A stretch of 64,000 bases of DNA from Adiantum capillus-veneris (GCA_014529385.2 CM043954.1:8703306-8767305), one strand, 5' to 3'. Positions 33,791 to 44,389 are shown, counted from the first letter of the stretch. Made by a program: numbers and translations. The notes: generated by a model not told the origin, from the sequence alone.

Positions 33791-34727
33791 CTCAGCTCAA
33801 AAGAGGAGAATTCCTGATGTTTAGATACAAATGATCTTGGGCCAACACCAATGGGGCAAACAGCTCACACAATATGGGTAAAAGATACCAGATACAATCA
33901 TAAATTGGAGAAGAAGCTTCACTCACCGGAGAAGATTACACAAAAAAACAGCAGAAAAAGAGTGAGGAATTTGGCAAAATGGACAGCGCCATCGCGTCCG
34001 GAACATCCCAAAACCCCCGTCTACAATATCACAGTGCTCAAATCCGACCTCGGATGAGCAGTTTACGGCCAAAACAGGCTCCAAAATGAGCAAAAACACA
34101 GCTGCGGCTGTTCCTCCTCTCTTCTCCACATTTTTTCTGGTCTTCTCTCTTGTTTTTCAGTTCCCACACTTAGCTTTATTATTTGGGCACCCTTGGCCTT
34201 TTAGATGACCTCAAACGGACCCCGAACAGGCCAAAAACTGACCTCGCAGTGCATAGTTGTCACCTTTTTTGCATCATCCGCACACTTGTCACTCAGCTTT
34301 TTTCAATAATGCGTCCCGCCACCACATGAAGTGGCCCCAAAAAGTGGTCCTAATGATGACCTTTCTGCATAATTCTCACGAGAAAACACCCACGTTGTGT
34401 CCGTCCTCATCCGCGTGCAAATATTGACTTCGTTCGCCCTCCTGACGCCACTAGATGCCATCTGACGCACCTGCTGACCTCACGTCGTCGGCCCACGGAT
34501 AGCTTCCTCGAGAAGTTTTACGCGCTACCAACTCCTCCTTATTGTAGAAAAGACACACTAGTATTGATAATAGTGAAAATCGTTGCACTATGTACATGCT
34601 GTCCTACCTGTACACATGTGGGCCCCACGCAACCACCTGGCTCTGGAAAATGGGCAATCCTTTATTTGATGAACCATGCATGTGTATGTACATATGCGCA
34701 ATCCCTTGCTCCAAAAAACTCCTGACA
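33578..34727 (-). repeat. Element B' 3' LTR (duplicate)
   Basis: 1150 bases, near-identical to 16443-17594 and at the same insertion point in gag. Confidence 0.9.
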
Positions 34728-34755
34728 TAATTTGCCCATCCCCTAGCTTGCTAGA

Positions 34756-35985
34756 TCATTCATGATCAGCAGCAGCAAAGAGAGATATGAGACTCGCCGC
34801 ATCACAGGTCTCCTCATCCCTCACCAACACTGCTTGATCCGCAGACAGCTCATCTTGCTCCACCATCATTAACCTGGCATGATATAATTTAAGACGCAAT
34901 CCATTTACCCTTGACTTATGTAGAACACCATCCAGGTTAGCCAGCTGATATGTGCCATTTGGAAAACACTCCACTACCTTGAAAGGGCCTTCCCACTTAA
35001 TTTGAAACTTCTTTTGGAAAGTGTTGTCCAGCTTACTGTTGTAGCGCAAAACCAAGTCATGTTTCTTGATACCCTTACTTTTGACCTTTTCATTTATCTT
35101 TGCTAAAGCCCTATCTTGCATCTGCCCATAATGTTCCAACGCGCTCATCCTATCCAACTGGACCTCTTGTAACTGCAAGAGCCTCTCTTTGAATGCATCA
35201 CTAGGCGGCCCAAGCAACTTCTCTAACATCTTGACCACAGGCAACTCTACCTCCACAGGCAATAGTGCTTCCTTTCCATACACCAAATGAAATGGAGTAA
35301 ACCCTGTACCCGTCTTCACCGAAGTACGGTAAGCCCATAATGCACTAGGCAATTCCAAATCCCAATTCTTTCCTTGGTGCTCTATCACTTTAGAAAGAAT
35401 TTGTACCAACTCACCATTGAATCTTTCATTTAAGCCATTACACTGCGGGTAATAAGGAGTGGTATGCTGGTGCCTAATCTTCATCTTTGTGCATAAGAAG
35501 TCTAGCAGTTTAGCTCTAAATCCTAGCCCCTTATCTGAAAGTAGCTCTAATGGCACCCCAAACTTGCAACATATTTCATCATACACAAATTTTTCCACAT
35601 CCTTTGCAGTGATCTGTTTTACTGCTATAGCCTCTGCCCATCTAGAAAGATAGTCCACTGCCGTCAAAATATAGCTTTTGCCCCTGCTTGTGATAGGTAA
35701 CTGGCCTATTGCATCAATCCCCCACTTTCCAAACACATCAAATGCCATAATGGTTTTTCGTAGCTCTGGCTTCAACACTCTCTTCCCAAATGCTTGACAC
35801 CTATTGCAAGACCTACACCAATGGTGAACATCCTTGTGCAGACTAGGCCATACATACCCTTCTTGCAAGATCTTATGCAAGGTGATCTTTAGAGCAAAAT
35901 GGCCACCACATGCGCCTTCATGATTCTCTTCCAACACTCTGTAAAGCTCCTCCCGCCAAGGTACACGTCTCAACACGAGATCAGC
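34756..35985 (-). pseudogene. pol: Element B' integrase part, truncated at its upstream side
   Basis: 406 codons from LRRVPWREELYRVLEENH through HWCRSCNRC, GIDAIGQLP, LSDKGLGF and NGLNERFNG to the integrase tail. Unlike B, it keeps the full C-terminus (VNGLRLKLYHARL... to FAAADHE). It ends abruptly at about 35986, where a deletion joins it to LTR A sequence. Confidence 0.88.
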
Positions 35986-35989
35986 CCTG

Positions 35990-36856
35990 AGACAGGTCCC
36001 CCCCTGACATGTGCAGAACCTCCAGTTTCAACAGCCACCTTACCTGCTCTTAAATGCTGGTCAAGGCCTTATCCCCATGTGTCACAATAAAAAAAATCAG
36101 CATTTACCCTCCCCTCTCACATCACTCTAGAGAATATCTTGATGGTGACATATCAGGTGACCTCAATCTGTTGACCACCCTAAGCAAAAAGTAACCCCAA
36201 TCAGCGGATTTAAGCATGTTTATCCCTAATCCTAAACCCTATCATAAACCTATATAAGGAGGCCTTCTCTCACTCAAAACCAACACTTCACCCACTTCAC
36301 CAAGCAACAAAGCTATGACGACATTGCTCACAACGAGGAACTATGGGTGGAGCTCTACTCTCTCTCCCTCTCTCTCTCTCTCCCTCTAGTATGCTACATT
36401 ACTAGCCCTAAAACCTAAATAAGGAGTCTTCTCTCATGCTCCATGGCCACCATCCTCGCCATCATTCTCTAAGGTATTGATGTGTTGCTAGTAGGATCAT
36501 ACCTACTTGCTGGGTTAATTGTTTTTGACAAGGGATTATGCCATCCTTGGCTTGCTTCTCTATATCCTTGTTATGTATGATCAGATGCCGTTGTATTGTT
36601 AAGCTGATGTCTTGTGTATATATATGCTACATAAGGTCCCTAAGCTTCGTTTCTATGTGTTTTGCCATATGTTTTGATGCCATCATAATGCCAGAAGTCT
36701 CACTTGCCTATGTGCACTATGTGTGAGGTCCCTAAACCTCTTAATTTAGGGTGGTGCCCCCTTTGTTTTGTTATTTGCTTGTTTGCATGAGGCGTGGTTT
36801 GTGGAGTGTGCACGAGTACAGAGGCCACCCGATTGCACTGCTCTTTTTCCCGCTAT

Positions 36857-36858
<2 letters not shown>
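35990..36858 (+). repeat. Element A LTR 3, 3' part only
   Basis: Matches 13930-14801 from CAGGTCCCCCCCTGACATG to the LTR end CGCTATCA. Its first about 645 bases are missing. The filler TGAGA sits at the junction with B'. Confidence 0.88.

Positions 36859-36922
<64 letters not shown>
36857..36922. repeat. AT microsatellite, right part
   Basis: (AT)n run directly after the last A LTR; the partner of the run ending at 13285. Confidence 0.9.
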
Positions 36923-36925
<3 letters not shown>

Positions 36926-37410
36926 GATTATACATATATTGTACATAATACAGAGTATAGTAATGTTATATAATATTTATCGTTCATTTCACCATTTTCC
37001 ACAGTCTAGGACTTTATTCTAATCGTTTTCGTGAAGTTTCAAATTTTGACCTGGGACACCTGTTGGGAGCTAGTTTTGAGGATGCTAAGGTCTAAATTTG
37101 GAAAAGTTTTGTATGTAGGAATTGTAGTCCTCAATACGAGGAAAAATATTGCTTCTTTAAGTTTTTTCAGATTTCTTCATTTTGATGCTCGTTTCAACCC
37201 GTAGATTAGGGAAAAAGTGAGAAAATGCTGTTTTGCGCTGTTTTTGTAGAAATTGTCAACTTGCAGGTGAATTTTCAGCCAAACTGAGCTGGATATGAAT
37301 TTTTTGTATCACACAACTGTCGAAGAGCTCGACAAGGCAAACAAATTCATGTGAGTTGGTAATTCTGAACCATTTGGGAGTTACGGCTCGTTGAAAATGG
37401 CCAAGAATCA
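36923..37410. other. MULE-internal noncoding stretch
   Basis: No gene or repeat recognised. Confidence 0.4.
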
Positions 37411-37461
37411 TAAAATTATGCCAAGCGTGCGTAGCACTTGAATTTAAGCATAAGGGAAAAA

Positions 37462-37491
37462 GGGTTTAAGGTTGGGGTTAGGTTAAGGGTT
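37462..37491 (-). repeat. Telomere-like tract, left PLE copy
   Basis: On the sense strand of the left PLE this reads CCCTTAACCTAACCCC-like, at the 3' side of the RT gene. It is one repeat unit shorter than in the right copy. Confidence 0.6.
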
Positions 37492-37502
37492 GAGAGAGGT
37501 TG

Positions 37503-37541
37503 ACCAAATGCGTTTCGCTCCGTGAGGAGCTCATCAGTGGT
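37503..37541 (-). ncRNA. Hammerhead-like core, left PLE copy (degenerate)
   Basis: Minus strand: ACCA, CTGATGA, stem II GCTCC/GGAGC with loop TCAC, GAAA, then CGCA. The G expected to pair in helix III is A, so cleavage is doubtful. Confidence 0.45.
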
Positions 37542-38177
37542 AGGAGGTGGTAGTAGGTTTAAAAAGGAGTTCAAAAGAGGGAGGGGGAGTTTATATAGGA
37601 GGTGGGTTGTGGAATGTCAAGGGGGGTGCGGGGGGAGAAAGTTTGTTTGGGAAATAGTGTCAAAAGTGGTTTGTAATATAGAAGATTTGTAGAGAGGTTA
37701 AGGGGAAGGGGGTGAGGGCATAGGCTAGTATTAAGGGAGAGGCCTCCCCCCAACAAAAGAAGGGGAAACCGGGGAGGGGGGATCGAGAAAAAATCTGTAG
37801 GAATTTTTTTTTACCGTTGATGTTGAAGGTAACTTGGTTTGATTGTATTGCAAGTGAGCAAGTGAGAGAGGGGGAGACCGTTAAGTTAAAGGCAGTGCGG
37901 TTTTTCAAGGGTTCAAGTGTATTGCAAATAGAGCGAAGGGGAGTGAGGGGAGGCTGCGGTGGAGTGGGCAAAATTTATTACCGTTAATCTTGAAGGTAGC
38001 CTGGTATGATTGTATTGCAAGTGAGCGAGTGAAAGAGGGGGAGACCGTTAAGTTAAAGGCAGTGTGGTTTTTCAAGGGTTCAAGTGTAATGCAAGTAGAG
38101 CAAAGGAGAGTGAGGGGAGAGTACGAGGGTGTGGGTTAGCGTGTGTAATATAGGGAGATGGGGGTGGATGGGGGGTT

Positions 38178-38180
<3 letters not shown>

Positions 38181-38236
<56 letters not shown>
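38181..38236 (+). repeat. GA microsatellite in PLE left arm
   Basis: (GA)n, mirrored by (CT)n at 42797-42835; the lengths differ between arms. Confidence 0.95.
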
Positions 38237-38240
<4 letters not shown>

Positions 38241-38656
38241 GGACAATATTACCATATCAAAATGTTTGGGCAAAACAAACTTATAGTGCAATTTAGGTAG
38301 GTGGTAAGGGGTTATCTTACATCAACAGGTTATAGCAAAAAAACTTTTAATGGTAAAGGGTAGAGGGTAGTTGGTGGTATGGGGGTTTTTCTTTACATCA
38401 TGAGATCAACGCAAAGAAGGGAGTACAATGACCCGAGGTATGTCGAGGTTCCTTGTCGAAGGAGGCTCAAAAAAGACTAGGGAAAAAGGGGGAGAGAAAA
38501 TGGCCAAGAAGGGGTTGCCCAAGTATGTGAAATCCTTGGGTGTATTCCTGCAAAACACAAAAATGGGTGTTAGGGTAGGGTAAAATATAAAGGGAAAGAG
38601 ATGCTCTTCAATGCGGTTTTAAGGCTCTAGTTAGGATAGAGCTTAAATTAGGGCCA

Positions 38657-40483
38657 TTAGTCCAATAAAAGGGTGGGTTTGTCGAGATGTGCAAGGGAGG
38701 GGGAAAGGCTGCATGCTAGCTGGAGAGGTTTTCCAATGGTTCGGGTAGGATTGAGTTTTCGAGTTTCTGGTGAGAAAGGAAGTTTAAAGATAATGGGGAG
38801 AACTTTTTTGGTTTTTGGAATTTTGCTCAAAAGAGAAGGTCTCTCCTGGTAAGAGATTGAGCAAAAGACTTTAATTAAAAACCCTCTAGGATATCCCCTA
38901 CAAAGGAGCCTTTGAAAGAAGAGTTTTCTTAGGCTTGGGAAGCCCTTTGAGGTGCTCTCTCTAATGATATATCGTTTGAGTTCTGCTTTTATAAAAGCCA
39001 ACTTTTGGTGGAGAGGGTGCCAAGAGATCCAAGGTATGTATTGGTAAGAGTTTAGTGGCTTTTGGTGGCAGTTAGAGTCTAGAATGCCACATTGGCTAAA
39101 TTGATGTCCTTTATGAAAATGGACATTCAGGATAGTGGCTTCGAAGGCAAAGATGACATGGGTGATCACTATATGCCTTTGTAGAGGGGCGGCATAGGAG
39201 TCTAGTGTTTTGGAGAGTGTGCTAAGTGTGCCTGTCCAGATTCCAAACACATCATCTATGAATCTTTTATAATACTCCAAGTTGGGGTTGTGGATAAGAG
39301 GGGAGTGGTTTTCTAAGTGACAAAGAAAGAGGCAAGCATATACCACTGCAAAGTTTGACCCCATAGCCGTGCCTTTTATTTGTTTCCACACTTTATCTTT
39401 GAAGCAAAGATAATGGTGTGAGAGGATTAGGGTGGCAAGTGAGATGATGAACTCCGTTTTTGGATTATGAAAATGGTTAGTGATAGAACTTCTAAGAGCT
39501 ATAAGTCCTTGGGATATGGGGATGATAGGGTAGAGAGAGGTCACGTCAAAAGTGAAGAGGAGACGGTGTGGAGGGAAGGGTTTATTTTGGAGATCTACAA
39601 TGAGGGATAGTGAGTCTTTTAGGTGTTGTTTCTGTGTAAGGAGGATAGGGTAAAGTTGGTTGTGTAGCCATTTGGAGGCATTTTCTAACATGTATCCTCG
39701 ATAGGAGCAAATAGGGCGCGCTACAAGGGAAGGTTTATGAATCTGAGGAAGGAATTGGATAGGGTAAGGTTTGAAGGGTTTGGAAATCGGTGTAAGAATA
39801 AAGGTTGATTCCTCTAGAGTAAGGAGAGTGTATTTAATGGTGATGGAGTAGAGTAAGGAGGCGATGTAGTTGTGTGGTGGTATGGTAACGGGCTGATAAG
39901 TGGATTGGTCATTGAGTTGCCTAAGGGCCTCCTGGTCATACCACTCTCTAAAGAGGATGGTGAGGCCTAGGTTTTTATCGGCCGGTTTAATGATTATGGA
40001 GGAGTCTTTAGAAAGGGTTTTGAGTGCTTGTTTGACAAAATTAGGAAATTTAGAGCGTGAAGCGTTATAGCTTGAAAGGGTAGAAATTAGATTTAGGTGG
40101 TTTTGAAGTGTGATGTTTTTTAACTGAGGGTTCAAGGAGGGGGGCATCCAAGAGGGGTTAGGGGATTTGAAAAGGGAAGGTGGGTTGAAAGGTGAATTTT
40201 GAAAGAACACTTTGAGTTGAAGGCTTCTAGACAAGGCTTCGTGGGCTTGGAGGATGAGCTTGGGTGGGGGGTTGGAGGGTGGGGGAATGTATTTAAGCCC
40301 TAAGTCTAAGCATTTACTTTCTTTGAAAGAGAGGGGACGAGTGGTAAGGTTATGTACAAAACTAGAGGTATGTTTAGTAACAAGTGAGTGTGAGGGAAGC
40401 TTACCAAAGAGCATGAGTTGGTAAGCATGCGGATTAGTGAGGGGACACCAAAACTTACGCTTGCTTGTTTTTCTTCTCTTCAT
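38657..40483 (-). CDS. Penelope-like reverse transcriptase, intact
   Basis: 608 codons without interruption, starting MKRRKTSKRK next to the palindrome centre. PLE RT features in order: KPADKNLGLTIL with EWYDQEALRQLN (about residues 160-185); LPQIHKP with RPICSYRG; FDVTSLYPIIP; KGTAMGSNFAVVYA; and the catalytic RFIDDVFGIW near residue 405. After the RT thumb-like region the product ends with no GIY-YIG endonuclease, so it resembles the endonuclease-less PLE branch known to extend chromosome ends. The catalytic aspartates are present and the copy could be functional at sequence level. It is the mirror of 40556-42066. Confidence 0.85.
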   Translation of the reverse strand: MKRRKTSKRKFWCPLTNPHAYQLMLFGKLPSHSLVTKHTSSFVHNLTTRPLSFKESKCLDLGLKYIPPPSNPPPKLILQAHEALSRSLQLKVFFQNSPFNPPSLFKSPNPSWMPPSLNPQLKNITLQNHLNLISTLSSYNASRSKFPNFVKQALKTLSKDSSIIIKPADKNLGLTILFREWYDQEALRQLNDQSTYQPVTIPPHNYIASLLYSITIKYTLLTLEESTFILTPISKPFKPYPIQFLPQIHKPSLVARPICSYRGYMLENASKWLHNQLYPILLTQKQHLKDSLSLIVDLQNKPFPPHRLLFTFDVTSLYPIIPISQGLIALRSSITNHFHNPKTEFIISLATLILSHHYLCFKDKVWKQIKGTAMGSNFAVVYACLFLCHLENHSPLIHNPNLEYYKRFIDDVFGIWTGTLSTLSKTLDSYAAPLQRHIVITHVIFAFEATILNVHFHKGHQFSQCGILDSNCHQKPLNSYQYIPWISWHPLHQKLAFIKAELKRYIIRESTSKGFPSLRKLFFQRLLCRGYPRGFLIKVFCSISYQERPSLLSKIPKTKKVLPIIFKLPFSPETRKLNPTRTIGKPLQLACSLSPSLAHLDKPTLLLD

Positions 40484-40512
40484 ATGCTCATGGATAGGGG
40501 TGGGGGGGAATT

Positions 40513-40525
40513 TTCATCTTCCACA
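40513..40525. other. Centre of the PLE palindrome
   Basis: TCATCTTCCACAC is the only unpaired spacer between the two arms (GAATTT left, AAATTC right). Confidence 0.75.
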
Positions 40526-40555
40526 CAAATTCCACCCACCCCTATCCATGAGCAT

Positions 40556-42340
40556 ATGAAGAGAAGGAAAATAAGCAGGCGTAAGTTTTGGCTTCCCCTC
40601 ACTAATCCGCATGCTTACCAACTCATGCTCTTTGGTAAGCTTCCCTCACACTCACTTGTTACTAACCAAACCTCTAGTTTTGTACATAACCTTACCACTC
40701 GTCCCCTCTCTTTCAACGAAAATAAATGCTTAGACTTAGGGCTTAAATACATTCCCCCACCCTCCAACCCCCCACCCAAGCTCATCCTCCAAGCCCACGA
40801 AGCCTTGTCTAGAAGCCTTCAACTCAAAGTGTTCTTTCAAACTTCACCTTTCAACCCACCTTCCCTTTTCAAATCCCCTAACCCCTCTTGGATGCCCCCC
40901 TCCTTGAACCCTCAGTTAAAAAACATCACACTTCAAAACCACCTAAATCTAATTTCTACCCTTTCAAGCTATAACGCTTCACGCTCTAAATTTCCTAATT
41001 TTGTCAAACAAGCACTCAAAACCCTTTCTAAAGACTCCTCCATAATCATTAAACCGGCCGATAAAAACCTAGGCCTCACCATCCTCTCTAGAGAGTGGTA
41101 TGACCAGGAGGCCCTTAGGCAACTCAATGACCAATCCACTTATCAGCCCGTTACCATAACACCACACAACTACATCGCCTCCTTACTCTACTCCATCACC
41201 ATTAAATACACTCTCCTTACTCTAGAGGAATCAACCTTTATTCTTACACCGATTTCCAAACCCTTCAAACCTTGCCCTATCCAATTCCTTCCTAAGAATC
41301 ATAAACCTTCCCTTGTAGCGTGCCCTATTTGCTCCTATCGAGGATACATGTTAGAAAATGCCTCCAAATGGCTACACTACCAACTTTACCCTATCCTCCT
41401 TACACAGAAACAACACCTAAAAGACTCACTATCCCTCATCGTAGATCTCCAAAATAAACCCTTCCCTCCACACAGTCTCCTCCTCACTTTTGACGTGACC
41501 TCTCTCTACCCTAGCATCCCTATATCCCAAGGACTTCTAGCTCTTAGAAGTTCTATCACTAACCATTTTGATAATCCAAAAACGGAGTTCATCATCTCAC
41601 TTGCCACCCTATCCTCTCACACCATTATCTTTGCTTCAAAGATAAAGTGTGGAAACAAATAAAAGGCACGTCTATTGGGTTAAACTTTGCAGTGGTTTAT
41701 GCTTGCCTCTTTCTTTGTCACTTAGAAAACCACTCCCCTCTTATCCACAACCCTAACTTGGAGTATTATAAAAGATTCATAGATGATGCGTTTGGAATCT
41801 GGACAGGCACACTTAGCACACTCTCCAAAACACTAGACTCCTATGCCGCCCCTCTACAAAGGCATATAGTGATCACCCATGTCATCTCCGCCTTCGAAGC
41901 CACTATCCTAGATGTCCATTTTCATAAAGGACATCGATTTAGCCAATGTGGCATTCTAGAATCTAATTGCCACCAAAAGCCACTAAACTCTTACCAATAC
42001 ATACATTGGATCTCTTGGCACCCTCTCCACCAAAAGTTGGCTTTTATAAAAGCAGAACTCAAATGATATAGCATTAGAGAGAGCACCTCAAAGGGCTTCT
42101 CAAGCCTAAGAAAACTCTTCTTTCAAAGGCTCCTTTGTAGGGGATATCCTAGAGGGTTTTTAATTAAAGTCTTTTGCTGAATCTCTTACCAGGAGAGACC
42201 TTCTCTTTTGAGCAAAATTCCAAAAACCAAAAAAGTTCTCCCCATTATCTTTAAACTTCCTTTCTCACTAGAAACTCGGAAACTCAATCCTACCCGAACC
42301 ATTGGAAAACCTCTCTAGCTAGCATGCAGCCTTTACCCCT
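40556..42340 (+). pseudogene. Penelope-like reverse transcriptase, degraded right copy
   Basis: Starts MKRRKISRRK. The frame is shared with the left copy to about 41620, where a one-base loss ends it at 41662; the original frame resumes 41647-42066. TGA at 42064-42066 replaces the arginine codon CGA of the left copy. The GTAMGS motif is altered to GTSIGL, but RFIDDAFGIW is kept. More stops follow. This arm has decayed more than the left. Confidence 0.85.
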
Positions 42341-42795
42341 CCCTTGCACATCTCGACAAACCCACCCTTTGTTGGACTAATGGCCCTAATTTAAGCTCTA
42401 TCCTAACTAGAGCCTTAAAACCGCATTGAAGAGCATCTCTTTCCCTTTATATTTTACCCTACCCTAACACCCATTTTTGTGTTTTGCAGGAATACGCCCA
42501 AAGATTTCACATACTTGGGCAACCCCTTCTTGGCCTTTTTCTCTCCCCCTTTTTCCCTAGTCTTTTTTGAGCCTCCCTCAACAAGGAACCTCGACATACC
42601 TCGGGTCATTGTACTCCCTTCTTTGTGTTGATCTCATGATGTAAAGAAAAACCTCTATACCACCAACTACCCTCTACCCTTTACCATTAATTTTTTTTTG
42701 CTATAACCTGTTGATGTAAGATAACCCCTTACCACCTACCTACATTGCACTATAAGTTTGTTTTTCCCAAACATTTTGATATGGTAATATTGTCC

Positions 42796-42796
<1 letters not shown>

Positions 42797-42835
<39 letters not shown>
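42797..42835 (+). repeat. CT microsatellite in PLE right arm
   Basis: (CT)n, the mirror of 38181-38236. Confidence 0.95.
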
Positions 42836-42838
<3 letters not shown>

Positions 42839-42914
42839 CCCCCCATCCACCCCCATCTCCCTATATTACACACGCTAACCCACACCCTCGTACTCTCCCC
42901 TCACTCTCCTTTTC

Positions 42915-43210
42915 TCTACTTGCATTACACTTGAACCCTTGAAAAACCACACTGCCTTTAACTTAACGGTCTCCCCCTCTTTCACTTGCTCACTTGCAAT
43001 ACAATCATACTAGGCTACCTTCAAGATTAACGGTAATAAATTTTGCTTACTCCACTGTAACCTCCCCTCACTCCCGTTCGCTCTAGTTGCAATACACTTG
43101 AACCCTTGAAAAACGCACTGCCTTTAACTTAACGGTCTCCCCCTCTCTCACTTGCTCACTTGCAATACAATCAAACCAAGCTACCTTCAACATCAACGGT
43201 AATAAATTTT
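42915..43210 (+). repeat. Two direct repeats of about 167 bp in the PLE 3' region
   Basis: CACTTGAACCCTTGAAAAAC recurs at 42929 and 43096, each followed by CTTAACGGTCTCCCCCTCT and ACGGTAATAAATTTT. The left arm has the same pair near 37800-38100. Confidence 0.8.
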
Positions 43211-43496
43211 ACCCTCAAAAAATAAAAATAAATGTTTCCTACATATTTTTTCTTGATCCCCCCGCCCTGGTTTCCCCTTCTTTTGTTGGGGGGAGGCCTC
43301 TCCCTTAATACTAGCCTATGCCCTCACCCCCTTCCCCTTAACCTCTCTACAAATCTTCTATATTACAAACCACTTTTGACACTATTTCCCAAACAAACTT
43401 TCTCCTCCCCCCCCCCCCCGACATTCCCCAACCCACCTCCTATATAAACTCCCCCTCCCTCTTTTGAACTCCTTTTTAAACCTACTACCACCTCCT

Positions 43497-43535
43497 ACCA
43501 CTGATGAGCTCCTCATGGAGCGAAACGCGTTTGGT
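43497..43535 (+). ncRNA. Putative type I hammerhead ribozyme, right PLE copy
   Basis: Core CTGATGA (43501-43507), stem II GCTCC/GGAGC with loop TCAT, GAAA (43522-43525). Helix III is minimal (AC..GT around GC) and stem I is ACCA (43497-43500) with TGGT (43532-43535). Predicted cleavage is after T43531. Short helix III hammerheads acting as dimers are known from PLEs. Stem I is only 4 bp, so activity is uncertain. Confidence 0.5.
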
Positions 43536-43546
43536 CAACCTCTCTC

Positions 43547-43590
43547 AACCCTTAACCTAACCCTTAACCTAACCCCAGCCTTAAACCCTT
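43547..43590 (+). repeat. Telomere-like C-rich tract, right PLE copy
   Basis: Degenerate CCCTTAACCTAA repeats ending TTAAACCC on the sense strand, downstream of RT and hammerhead, resembling the plant telomere complement CCCTAAA. Confidence 0.65.
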
Positions 43591-43789
43591 TTTCCTTTAT
43601 GCTTAAATTCAAGTGCTATGCACGCTTGGCATAATTTTACAGTTGTGGCCGCTTTGCTTAAGACTAGAAAGAGGTCAAAAATAGTGAATGTCAAAGATTA
43701 GGTTTGAAGCATTACTACTTCGAAAACCAATAGTCTACCTGCTCGAGCTAACACAGTCCAGTACCATCGTGCGCGCATCATGTTGGTTC

Positions 43790-43790
<1 letters not shown>

Positions 43791-43862
<72 letters not shown>

Positions 43863-43884
43863 GACACACACACACACACACACA
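43791..43884 (+). repeat. CT then CA compound microsatellite
   Basis: (CT)n about 43791-43859, then (CA)n 43863-43884. Confidence 0.95.
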
Positions 43885-43908
43885 CTATTGTCGTTGCGAC
43901 ACTGCAAG

Positions 43909-44040
43909 ATAGACTACAGAAAACCATTCAATGCGGAAAAAAAGGGGGACGCAGATCCCGCCTATCATCCGCGCGCGCGGATGATGGATGGGCTCTGCGC
44001 CCCCCTTTTTTTCCGCATTGAACGGTTCTCTACGGTCTAT
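43909..44040. repeat. Hairpin 1 of a five-hairpin cluster
   Basis: Arms ATAGAC...CCGCATTGAA and reverse complement; the centre is ATCATCCGCGCGCGCGGATGAT (43964-43984). Confidence 0.85.
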
Positions 44041-44103
44041 CTTCTTACGATGACTGGCTTTCTTCAAGTTCTGATTAAAAATGATTTTGGTGTTCATAAC
44101 AAA

Positions 44104-44219
44104 TCTATCTGATAAATTGTATGCTTTAATCAGAAATTACCAAAAAAAGGGGGGGAGCTCTGCCCTCCCCCCCTTTCTTTGAAAATTTTGGATTAAAGCA
44201 TACAATCTATCAGATAGAT
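44104..44219. repeat. Hairpin 2
   Basis: Arms TCTATCTGATAAATTGTATG and complement; the centre is GGGGGAGCTCTGCCCTCCCC without the CG core. Confidence 0.8.
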
Positions 44220-44264
44220 ATCATTAAATTTTGGGATTAACTCCACAAAACTAATGAAAATAGC

Positions 44265-44389
44265 ACAAAGCTCACCAAATCTATAAGAAAAGAGAGAGGC
44301 AGAGCTCCCCCATCATCCGCGCGCGCGCGGATGATGGGGGAGCTCTGCGCTCTGCCTCCCCCTTTTTTTGTAGATTTGGTGAGCTTTGT
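44265..44389. repeat. Hairpin 3
   Basis: Outer arms ACAAAGCTCACCAAATCTA and complement; the inner CCCCCATCATCCGCGCGC core is perfectly paired. Confidence 0.85.

Larger units (their letters stand above)
13286..36858 (+). mobile_element. Element A: tandem Ty3/gypsy (Tat/Ogre-like) array with nested B
   Basis: Three LTRs in the same direction (13286, 30424, and a 3' part from about 35990) bracket two internal regions. The first unit is LTR, primer site, leader ORFs, gag interrupted by element B, pol, polypurine tract. The second unit repeats the LTR, leader, gag start and the left part of B, then a deletion joins B integrase to the third LTR. The pol part is inactivated by several stops and frameshifts. 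The full LTR copies are nearly identical by eye, so the array is young. Confidence 0.88.
37411..43639. mobile_element. Head-to-head inverted pair of Penelope-like elements
   Basis: A 6.2-kb near-palindrome: 37411-40512 is the reverse complement of about 40526-43639, with a spacer of only about 13 bases (40513-40525). Each arm holds one PLE RT gene reading outward, a GA/CT microsatellite, two roughly 167-bp direct repeats, a hammerhead-like core and a C-rich telomere-like tract at the outer end. No GIY-YIG endonuclease domain is recognised, as in endonuclease-less PLEs. Confidence 0.82.

Noticed and set aside
36746-37022. ORFs with poly-(Ile-Tyr)
   Set aside because: Translation of the AT microsatellite.
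43497-43590. Hammerhead with GTC (43534-43536) as the cleavage triplet
   Set aside because: That choice leaves no pairing for stem I; the alternative with ACCA/TGGT pairs and was used instead.
43547-43590. A true chromosome end or interstitial telomere array
   Set aside because: Repeats are few and degenerate and lie inside the PLE arms, mirrored at 37462-37491.
43688-44112. ORFs of Ser-Leu, Arg-Glu and Thr-His repeats
   Set aside because: Translation of the CT and CA microsatellites and hairpin 1.
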